From NCBI GenBank assembly GCA_013203655.1, contig JABMPN010000079.1, positions 1 through 37,514 of the forward strand: a stretch of DNA of 37,514 bases. Reading direction: 5' to 3'. Shown one piece after another: positions 31,681 through 37,514 of the stretch (position 1 is the stretch's first letter; every line of letters begins with the position of its first letter). This DNA comes from Cyanobacteria bacterium bin.51. Lineage in GTDB: Bacteria > Cyanobacteriota > Cyanobacteriia > PCC-6307 > Cyanobiaceae. Both the position numbers and the translations under genes were made by a program. Below the pieces are notes generated by a model that made no database searches, was not told where the DNA came from, and saw only the letters and a program-made list of their open reading frames with translations.

Positions 31681-33069
31681 GTGTGGAATGAGCCTTCCGC
31701 CGGTATCCAGCTGGCCTCCGCGGAACCGGGCCGTTTGCCCCAACCGGCGGTGGTGGCCAGCGTCGAGCCTGGATCGATCGGCGAAGAGCTCGGTTTTCAA
31801 CCCGGCGACCGGCTGCTGAGCATCAACGGCGTGCGGCCGAGGGATCTGATCGATCTGCAGGTTCTCGTCGGCGAGGAAGAGCTGGTGCTCGAGGTGGAGG
31901 ATCCCAGCGGCAGCAGCCATCGGCTGGAGATTGAAAAGGAGGCCGATGACAGCCTCGGCCTGGGCTTCACCGAAGCGCTTTTCGACGGCCTGCGCCAATG
32001 CAACAACCATTGCGCCTTCTGCTTCATCGACCAGCAACCGCCGGGCAAGCGCCGCAGTCTGTATGTCAAGGACGACGACTACCGGCTCAGCTTTCTCTAC
32101 GGCTCCTATCTCACGCTCACCAATCTCAATGCTGCCGACTGGCAGCGCATCGAAGAACAGCGGCTCTCCCCGTTGTTTGTTTCCGTGCACGCCACCGACC
32201 CGGCGTTGCGCAGCCGCCTGCTGGTCAATCCCCGGGCCGGCCTGCTGCTCGACCAGTTGCGCTGGTTTGCCGAACGGCGCCTGCAGATCCATGCCCAGGT
32301 GGTGGTCTGCCCGGGCCTGAACGACGGTGAGGCGTTGCTGCGCAGCCTCACGGATCTGGCCGGCTTTGCAGACGAGCCCTGGCCGGCGGTGCTCTCGGCG
32401 GCGGTGGTGCCGGTGGGCCTGACCCGCTTCCGCCCTGACCAGGATTCTTTGCTGCCCGTCGACCGTGCCTGTGCCCGTGCCGTCATCGAGCTGGTGGAGC
32501 CCTTCCAGCAGGAGTGCCTGGGGCGGCTGGGCAGCCGTTTCGCCTGGCTCTCCGATGAGTGGTATCTGATTGCGGGCCTGCCCCTGCCGCCGCGCTCCGC
32601 CTATGAGGATCTGCCCCAGCAGGAGAACGGCGTCGGCACCATCCGGGCCTTCCTCGATGCCCTCGATCGGGCCACCCGCCGCCTCCCTGAGCGCCTGGCC
32701 GCTCCGCGGCGGGTCAGCTGGGTGGTGGGGCAACTGGTGGCTGGCGCCCTCAAGCCCGTGGTGGAGCGGCTCAACGCCGTTGATGGCCTGGAGCTGATCC
32801 TGCATGGCTTACCCAGCCCGTACTGGGGGCAGGACCAGGTGGTGACAGGCCTGCTGACGGGCTCGGATCTGTTGCTGGGGCTGGCGGACAGGGACCTGGG
32901 CGATCAGCTGCTGCTTCCCTCGGTGCTGTTGCGTCAAGGGGAGCCCGTCTTCCTTGACGACATGAGCCTCGAGCAGTTCGCTGCCCAGTGCCCGGTGCCG
33001 ATTGAGCTGGTGGCTGGGGCAGATGATTTCGTGGCCGCTTGTGTCGGCAGCGAAGGGCTTGTTCCTTAA
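31681..33069 (+). CDS. TIGR03279 family radical SAM protein (PDZ + DUF512)
   Basis: A 462-residue putative Fe-S oxidoreductase conserved in cyanobacteria. Residues about 22-85 form a PDZ-like domain (VVASVEPGSIGEELGFQPGDRLLSINGV). A radical SAM-like cysteine cluster follows, CNNHCAFC (107, 111, 114), then VKDDDYRLSFLYGSYLTLTNL, VSVHATDPALR and the DUF512 region (about 290-450). The function is unknown. It starts with GTG at 31681 and no earlier codon fits. TolC begins 29 bp after its stop. Confidence 0.87.
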   Translation: MWNEPSAGIQLASAEPGRLPQPAVVASVEPGSIGEELGFQPGDRLLSINGVRPRDLIDLQVLVGEEELVLEVEDPSGSSHRLEIEKEADDSLGLGFTEALFDGLRQCNNHCAFCFIDQQPPGKRRSLYVKDDDYRLSFLYGSYLTLTNLNAADWQRIEEQRLSPLFVSVHATDPALRSRLLVNPRAGLLLDQLRWFAERRLQIHAQVVVCPGLNDGEALLRSLTDLAGFADEPWPAVLSAAVVPVGLTRFRPDQDSLLPVDRACARAVIELVEPFQQECLGRLGSRFAWLSDEWYLIAGLPLPPRSAYEDLPQQENGVGTIRAFLDALDRATRRLPERLAAPRRVSWVVGQLVAGALKPVVERLNAVDGLELILHGLPSPYWGQDQVVTGLLTGSDLLLGLADRDLGDQLLLPSVLLRQGEPVFLDDMSLEQFAAQCPVPIELVAGADDFVAACVGSEGLVP

Positions 33070-33098
33070 GCTCTGTCGGAACAACTGTTTTGTTTGGC

Positions 33099-34835
33099 GT
33101 GCGGCCATCGATCCTTGCAATCACGGCACTGGCAGGGATGGCCTTGGTCCCTGCCGTTGCACGGCCGGGCTGGAGCCAGGAGGCCGAGGCCCCAGCCCAG
33201 GATCCGCTTGAGCAGGAGGCTGTCGCCCCTCAATCCACGGGTATCCCCCTGGCCCCGGAGGTGGTTGGCGAGCGCCCCCTCTCGGATCCCTCCGTGCTGG
33301 CACCGGCGGCGACTGAACTCAGCCCCGCCCTGCAACCCCTGGCCGCTCCCCCCTCGCTGGCTTTGCCGATCACGCCCAATCAGGTGCGGATTCAGGAACT
33401 GAGACCCCTGGGGCTGAACGATGTCGAAACCCTGGCTGAGGTCAACAACCCCAACCTCAAAGCTGTCGCCTCCCAGGTGGATCAGGCGAAATCAAACCTG
33501 AGGGCCCAGATCTCGCTCTGGTACCCCAACATCAACCTCAGCACCAGCAACAGCTTTCCGGCGCTCAACAACAGCTATCGCTTTCAAAGTGATCTGGTTC
33601 GCAGTGGCACCGACGGCATTCCTGGCATTGTTCCTGCCGACCCCGGCAACGATGGTGTCAGCCGCGGTTTGCGCTTCGGCGCCCAGATGAACATCGGCAT
33701 CAACTGGGATCTGATCAATCCCCAGAGGGTGCCCCAGATCGCCAGGGCCCGCGATCAATTCGAACAGGCCCAGAATCAGTATCTGATTGCCCTGCGTGAT
33801 CTCAGGCTGCAGGTGGCCCAGTCGTACTTCGATCTGCAACTCTCAGATGAGAACGTGCGCATCGGCCAGGAATCGGTCCGGGCGTCTCTGGTCAGCCTGC
33901 GCGATGCCAGGGCCCGCTTCCAGGCGGGTGTCTCCACCAAGCTGGAGGTGTTGCAGGCCGAAACCCAGCTCGCCCGCGACCAGCAATTGCTGACAACGGC
34001 CTTGGCTGACCAGTCCGTCGCCCGTCGCACCCTGGCCTCGTTCCTGGACCTGCCCCAGAACGTCACGCCGACGGCCAAGGAGCCGGCCCGGGTGCTGGCC
34101 TCCTGGTTGCCTTCGCTGCAGGAAAGCATCGTGGCGGCTTACGCCTTCCGTGAAGAACTCGACCAGATCATTCTGGATATCTCGATCTCCAACAGCGGCG
34201 CCAATGTTTCGCTCGGAGCCACTCAGCCCTTCTTGAGCATCGTCAACAACTTCGGCTGGAGTCGGTTCAATGGACAGCAGAACGTGCCTTCGGGCCAGAC
34301 CGTTGACTCAAGCGTCTACAGCTACAGCTTCGATAATGCGATCGGCCTGAATTTCAGTTGGTCGCTGTTTGATGGTGGCCGCGCAGCCGCCGAATTTCGC
34401 CAGCAGAAGCAGGCTGCCGATGAAAGCCGTTTTCGTTTCGCCAGTCGGCGGGACTCGATCCGCCAGGAGGTGGAAACCAGTTTCTATGAGCTGCTCAAAA
34501 ACAATCGTGACATTGCCACCACATCGCGGGAAGTGATTTCCTCCCGCGAGGCGCTGAGGCTGGCGCGCCTGCGTTTCCAGGCTGGTGTCACCACCCAGCG
34601 CGAGGTGGTGGATAGCCAGCGCGATCTCACCAATGCTGAGGTTCGCTACGCCCGCTCGGTCACCGACTACAACAGGCGGCTGGCCGAGTTGCGGCGCCGC
34701 ACCGGCCTCGACCAGCTCGCCCTTTGCAAGCCACCGGTTCTGCCGTCCGTCAAGCCCCAGGCCGACCCCACCACCCAGATCCCGATCGAACCCCTGCCGT
34801 TGCAATCGGCTTGCCAGGCGGATTCGATCCTGTGA
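33099..34835 (+). CDS. TolC family outer-membrane efflux protein
   Basis: A 578-residue outer-membrane channel that pairs with inner-membrane pumps or type I exporters; in cyanobacteria TolC serves drug efflux and S-layer or toxin export. A signal peptide (about 1-21, LAITALAGMALVPAVA) is followed by a disordered Pro/Glu-rich region (to about 115). The two OEP repeats (about 120-320 and 345-540) carry typical helices: NLRAQISLWYPNINLS, ARFQAGVSTKLEVLQAETQLARDQQLL and, in the second repeat, RFQAGVTTQREVVDSQRDLTNAEVRY. No ATG fits; the GTG at 33099 gives the signal peptide. No pump gene is adjacent. Confidence 0.88.
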   Translation: MRPSILAITALAGMALVPAVARPGWSQEAEAPAQDPLEQEAVAPQSTGIPLAPEVVGERPLSDPSVLAPAATELSPALQPLAAPPSLALPITPNQVRIQELRPLGLNDVETLAEVNNPNLKAVASQVDQAKSNLRAQISLWYPNINLSTSNSFPALNNSYRFQSDLVRSGTDGIPGIVPADPGNDGVSRGLRFGAQMNIGINWDLINPQRVPQIARARDQFEQAQNQYLIALRDLRLQVAQSYFDLQLSDENVRIGQESVRASLVSLRDARARFQAGVSTKLEVLQAETQLARDQQLLTTALADQSVARRTLASFLDLPQNVTPTAKEPARVLASWLPSLQESIVAAYAFREELDQIILDISISNSGANVSLGATQPFLSIVNNFGWSRFNGQQNVPSGQTVDSSVYSYSFDNAIGLNFSWSLFDGGRAAAEFRQQKQAADESRFRFASRRDSIRQEVETSFYELLKNNRDIATTSREVISSREALRLARLRFQAGVTTQREVVDSQRDLTNAEVRYARSVTDYNRRLAELRRRTGLDQLALCKPPVLPSVKPQADPTTQIPIEPLPLQSACQADSIL

Positions 34836-34890
34836 TTCGTGCTCCGCTTTGGCCCTTGATAAGGTCACTGCGGCGTTTGCCTCCGCCCCG

Positions 34891-36291
34891 ATGAATCCCG
34901 CGGATGCTTCCGGCCCCGGGCTCTCGATCCCCAGCACCTTGAGGCTGGGGCTGTTTCAGGCTTGCCTTGGCTTTCTGGCCGTGGTGTTCGCCGGCTTGCT
35001 GAATCGCGTCATGCTCAGCGAGCTGGGCTTTCCCGGTCTGCTGGTGGGTGGTGCTTTGGCCTTCGAGCAGTTCGTGGCCCCCTCCAGGTTCCTGTTCGGA
35101 CAAATCTCCGATCGCCATGCGTTTGCGGGCCGCCACCGCACCCCCTACATCTGGTTGGGAGCGGCCTGTTTCTGCGGCCTGGCCATGCTGGTGGTGCCGC
35201 TCACCTTCCGCCTGGCCGGGGCTTTCGAGGCCCAGGATTCCCAGGCGGTCCTGATCGGCATTGTGCTGCTCTGCGCCCTGTTCGCCTGCTACGGCCTGGC
35301 TGTGTCGATGGCCAGCACGGCCTATCTGGCCCTGGTGATTGATCGCACCAACGAGCAGCAACGCTCCAGGGCCGTCGGCATCATCTGGTGCATGCTCACC
35401 GTCGGCATCGTCACCGGGGCCATTGCGATCGCACTCAGCCTGCGCAGCCTGGATGGCGTCAGCGATCCGGCCGTGCTTGAAGCCGTGCTGTCCCCCTTCC
35501 TGGTCCGCTCGGCTCTGGTGGTGTTCGCCGTCACCCTGCTGGCCACCTGGGGCCTGGAGCCCCCCAGCGGTTCCAGCGGCCTCAGCCGCAGCGCCGAGCG
35601 GGAAGACGCCGTCACCATGGGCCGGGCCTGGGGCCTGATCACCTCCAGCCGTCAGGTGGCTGTCTTCTTTCTGTTTGTCACCCTGTTCACCCTGGCGCTG
35701 TTCCTTCAGGATCCGGTGCTGGAAAGCTATGGAGCGGAGGTTTTTGGCATGCCGATTGCCGCCACGGCCGGTCTCAATGCGCTCTGGGGTTCCGGGACCC
35801 TTGTCGGTCTGCTGCTGGCGGGATGGTGGATCGTTCCGCGCCTGGGCCCCCTGGCCACGGCCCGGCTGGGCTGCCAGCTGATCGCCGGCTCGATGCTGCT
35901 GCTGTTGCTGGCCGGCCTCACCGCCCAGGTGACGGTGCTCAAGTCGGTGATGCTGGTCTTCGGCCTGGCCTCCGGGATCGGAACCAACAGCACGCTTTGC
36001 CTGATGCTCGATCTCACCCTGCCGGAGGCGGCGGGAACCTTCATCGGCGTCTGGGGATTGGCCCAGGCCTTCTCGCGGGCCATGGCCAAATTGCTGGGGG
36101 GCGGCCTGCTGGATCTGGGCCGCTCGCTCAGTCCTTCCCAGGGGGCCTTCCTCCCCTTTGCCCTCGTGCTCAGCCTTGAGGCCCTGATGGCCATCGGGGC
36201 GCTGCTGGTGCTCGCCAGGCTGAACCTGCGTCGCTTCAAGCAGGACACCGGCCGCAGCCTGTCGCAAGTCCTCTCGCTCGAGCTCGGATGA
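34891..36291 (+). CDS. BCD family (PucC-like) chlorophyll transporter
   Basis: A 466-residue membrane protein with about 12 hydrophobic segments of the bacteriochlorophyll delivery (BCD/PucC) branch of the MFS. In phototrophs the family is linked to assembly of chlorophyll-protein complexes. Recognised parts are [28 protein letters not shown] (about 18-45), the family's FEQFVAPSRFLFGQISDRH (about 58-76), YIWLGAACFCGLAM, LALVIDRTNEQQRSRAVGIIWCML and GIGTNSTLCLMLDLTLPEAAGTFIGVWGLAQAFSRA. The ATG at 34891 is the first good start after tolC (55 bp gap). Its TGA overlaps the next gene's ATG (ATGA), so the two are coupled. Confidence 0.9.
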   Translation: MNPADASGPGLSIPSTLRLGLFQACLGFLAVVFAGLLNRVMLSELGFPGLLVGGALAFEQFVAPSRFLFGQISDRHAFAGRHRTPYIWLGAACFCGLAMLVVPLTFRLAGAFEAQDSQAVLIGIVLLCALFACYGLAVSMASTAYLALVIDRTNEQQRSRAVGIIWCMLTVGIVTGAIAIALSLRSLDGVSDPAVLEAVLSPFLVRSALVVFAVTLLATWGLEPPSGSSGLSRSAEREDAVTMGRAWGLITSSRQVAVFFLFVTLFTLALFLQDPVLESYGAEVFGMPIAATAGLNALWGSGTLVGLLLAGWWIVPRLGPLATARLGCQLIAGSMLLLLLAGLTAQVTVLKSVMLVFGLASGIGTNSTLCLMLDLTLPEAAGTFIGVWGLAQAFSRAMAKLLGGGLLDLGRSLSPSQGAFLPFALVLSLEALMAIGALLVLARLNLRRFKQDTGRSLSQVLSLELG

Positions 36292-37097
36292 CCGCCTCCA
36301 CCGCTGCTTCCCTGCGCCCGGAGGCGTTGCCCATCCATTCCCTGATCGATCAGGTGGCCGTCCGTCAGCGCCTTGACTTCGGGCATTCCACACCGGAAGC
36401 CAAAGCCGATGGCAGCTTGATCACGGCCTGTGACCGCTGGAGTGACGACACTCTCGTGCGCGGCCTGGGCCAGCTCTATCCCGGCGAAGGGGTGCTCAGT
36501 GAGGAAGGCGACAAGCGCATTCCCAGCTCGGCGGCTTACTGGGTCGTCGATCCCCTCGACGGCACCACCAACTTTGCGGCGGGGATCCCCTACTGGGCGA
36601 TTTCCCTGGCGCGTTTTGAGGGGGGCGTGCCGGTGCTGGCGGTCCTGGATGTGCCGCCACTCAGGCAACGGATCGTGGCGATGCGGGGCCAGGGGGCCTG
36701 GCGAAACGGCAAACGGCTGTTGCCGCCGTCATCTGATGGCCGCTCGATCGGTTGCGCTTCGCTCTGCAGCCGTTCAATCGGCGTGCTCCAGAAGCTGCCG
36801 GAGCGCCGCTTTCCCGGCAAGATTCGCCTGCTCGGGGTGGCCAGCCTCAATCTGGTCAGCGTGGCCATGGGGCAGACGGTGGCGGCCCTGGAAGCCACCC
36901 CGAAGATCTGGGACCTGGCGGCTGCCTGGCTGGTGCTCTCCGAACTGGGCTGCCCTTTGCGTTGGTTGCAGAACAGTCCGGATGACCTTGAGCCCGGCGC
37001 TGACCTCGCCAGCAGCGATTTTCCCGTGCTGGCGGCCAAGGATCCGGCCACCCTGGAGGTTTTCATGCCCTGGGGCGAGGCGCTGCTGAGCCATTGA
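36288..37097 (+). CDS. Inositol monophosphatase-family phosphatase
   Basis: A 269-residue Mg-dependent, Li-sensitive-type phosphatase. Motifs: SEEGD (71-75, metal-binding glutamates), DPLDGTTNF (88-96, the two metal aspartates and the threonine) and WDLAA (208-212). The family includes inositol-1-phosphatase, histidinol-phosphatase and CysQ; these motifs do not separate them, and the substrate stays open. The length is usual. It overlaps the BCD gene by 4 bp and is the last gene of the five-gene run from uppP. A hairpin follows the stop codon directly. Confidence 0.87.
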   Translation: MTASTAASLRPEALPIHSLIDQVAVRQRLDFGHSTPEAKADGSLITACDRWSDDTLVRGLGQLYPGEGVLSEEGDKRIPSSAAYWVVDPLDGTTNFAAGIPYWAISLARFEGGVPVLAVLDVPPLRQRIVAMRGQGAWRNGKRLLPPSSDGRSIGCASLCSRSIGVLQKLPERRFPGKIRLLGVASLNLVSVAMGQTVAALEATPKIWDLAAAWLVLSELGCPLRWLQNSPDDLEPGADLASSDFPVLAAKDPATLEVFMPWGEALLSH

Positions 37098-37118
37098 GCC
37101 GCAAGGTTGGTTGCGGCT
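37097..37118 (+). terminator. Hairpin at the end of the uppP-to-phosphatase run
   Basis: AGCCGCAA (37097-37104) pairs perfectly with TTGCGGCT (37111-37118) over a 6-base loop, starting on the last base of the stop codon. No T-run follows, so it may terminate or only protect the mRNA end. Confidence 0.5.
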
Positions 37119-37139
37119 GAGGACGGGTCGGTGTCTTCT

Positions 37140-37149
37140 GTGCTACATT
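37140..37149 (+). promoter_or_regulatory. Candidate extended -10 promoter element
   Basis: TGTGCTACAT (37139-37148) with the hexamer TACATT (37144-37149) fits an extended -10 box (TGnTAnnnT). No convincing -35 is seen about 17 bp upstream. It would drive the purine-rich leader that fills the rest of the window. Confidence 0.4.
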
Positions 37150-37156
37150 TTTGGAC

Positions 37157-37514
37157 TGCGCAGGAGCCGCGAGGCGAGTGTTGCAGGACCGAGCAGTGGA
37201 GGAGGCGGAAGCCAACGATGCTGTAGGTTTCAAAAGCGGTTGAGAGACCGTCGAGTCGTGAGCCTGAGAGGGTGGAGCGACGCACCTGGACAAAAGAAAA
37301 GTTTAGGAACCGACGCTTTTGCTGCGTTGAGGCCTGGATCTGCGTGAGTGCGAGTGAACGGAGCGAGAGCGATGTGAGTTTGCATTTTGCAGATTGGGTT
37401 TATTAACGAACGAGCAGCAAAGGTGTGAGGTCCCGTCAAAAAGAAACAAGCAGCTTGTTTGTTGGGATGTTGCGAGTAATGCTTTCACGGGCGTTGCTGG
37501 TGATGAAAAGTTCC
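37157..37514 (+). other. Gene-poor, G-rich leader running off the window; possible rRNA or long mRNA leader
   Basis: No open frame here looks like a complete protein. The plus strand is strongly G-rich: by my count 91 G against 46 C in 37141-37380, unlike the coding DNA to its left. Such skew is typical of structured stable RNA and rRNA operon leaders. A small hairpin (37311-37316 with 37324-37329) and a palindrome (37444-37460) are present. No motif of RNase P RNA, tmRNA or 6S RNA was recognised. The last 48 bases form an open frame that might begin a protein. Confidence 0.35.
37444..37460. repeat. Perfect 8-bp inverted repeat around one base
   Basis: AAACAAGC (37444-37451) and GCTTGTTT (37453-37460) are exact reverse complements separated by a single A. 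As DNA it resembles a dimeric protein-binding site; as RNA it would form a short hairpin. Confidence 0.6.

Noticed and set aside
34750-36393. 547-codon minus-strand frame over the BCD transporter
   Set aside because: It is extremely Gln/Gly/His-rich and has no hydrophobic core. The opposite strand encodes a clear membrane transporter.
37111-37347. 78-codon plus-strand frame in the right-hand gap
   Set aside because: It is Arg/Gly/Ser-rich with no ribosome-binding site or family resemblance. The strong G skew suggests non-coding RNA.
37098-37514. RNase P RNA, tmRNA or 6S RNA in the right-hand gap
   Set aside because: None of their conserved end or core sequences is present.
1-37514. Mobile elements, prophage, CRISPR arrays, tRNA genes
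   Set aside because: No transposase, integrase or phage structural protein, no regularly spaced repeats and no cloverleaf with a CCA end or GTTCRA arm were found.

Overview
The window is a GC-rich, tightly packed piece of a cyanobacterial chromosome, most likely from the Synechococcus/Cyanobium-type picocyanobacteria. The evidence is a set of genes found only or mainly in oxygenic phototrophs: PsbU (photosystem II), PetL (cytochrome b6f), NdhO and a CRR7 protein (NDH-1), BtpA (photosystem I), CrtQ (carotenoids), a BCD/PucC-type transporter, an SLH-domain porin, and several cyanobacterial families of unknown function (DUF751, DUF3120, DUF4079, DUF4346, TIGR03279, TIGR03492). I see no transposase, integrase, phage gene, CRISPR array or tRNA. 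About 40 genes are supported.

Layout. 1-2100: the 3' end of an upstream transcript (hairpins and terminator), then an outer-membrane porin with its own hairpin-plus-terminator tail. 2147-7664: J-domain protein, ndhO, a CPA1 antiporter, a TIGR01777 epimerase, and a minus-strand run of IscA, a TPR protein, a LpxB-related protein and a small membrane protein. 7786-11161: crtQ, an SRPBCC protein, a proline-rich lipoprotein, then hemD on the other strand behind a glycosyltransferase-TPR protein. 12699-17375: DUF4079, a minus-strand run DUF751-rbfA-GH3, a GST, CRR7 and aroK. 17483-21294: a tandem pyruvoyl-tetrahydropterin-synthase-like protein, a stand-alone RibD-type reductase, a secreted protein, a PF04339 acyltransferase-like protein and DUF4346. 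21301-25744: a radical SAM protein, petL, an MFS exporter and rimO. 25780-30642: btpA-VKOR, nadB, psbU, DUF3120. 30785-37097: a five-gene plus-strand run uppP-TIGR03279-tolC-BCD-inositol phosphatase. 37098-37514 has no convincing complete gene and looks like the leader of a further transcript.

The most interesting signal is regulatory. The porin's ribosome-binding region (317-325) is exactly complementary to the core of the cyanobacterial small RNA Yfr1 (ACUCCUCACAC), which is known to act on porin mRNAs in Prochlorococcus. The same CCTCACACA core also occurs in the porin's own 3' UTR between two hairpins (2047-2055), and again in the hairpin-rich stretch at the window start (41-49). A second theme is the pterin pair: a fused double PTPS domain whose first half has lost a catalytic histidine, followed 13 bp later by a RibD-like reductase lacking the usual substrate motif. 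A third is btpA overlapping a VKOR-thioredoxin fusion by 4 bp. Packing is extreme: five convergent gene pairs overlap at their 3' ends (4 to 65 bp), and several downstream genes appear to start with TTG.

Limits: functions are assigned from recognised motifs and family resemblance by eye. Start codons were chosen by reading frame, family N-terminus and ribosome-binding sequence. No database search or structure calculation was run.
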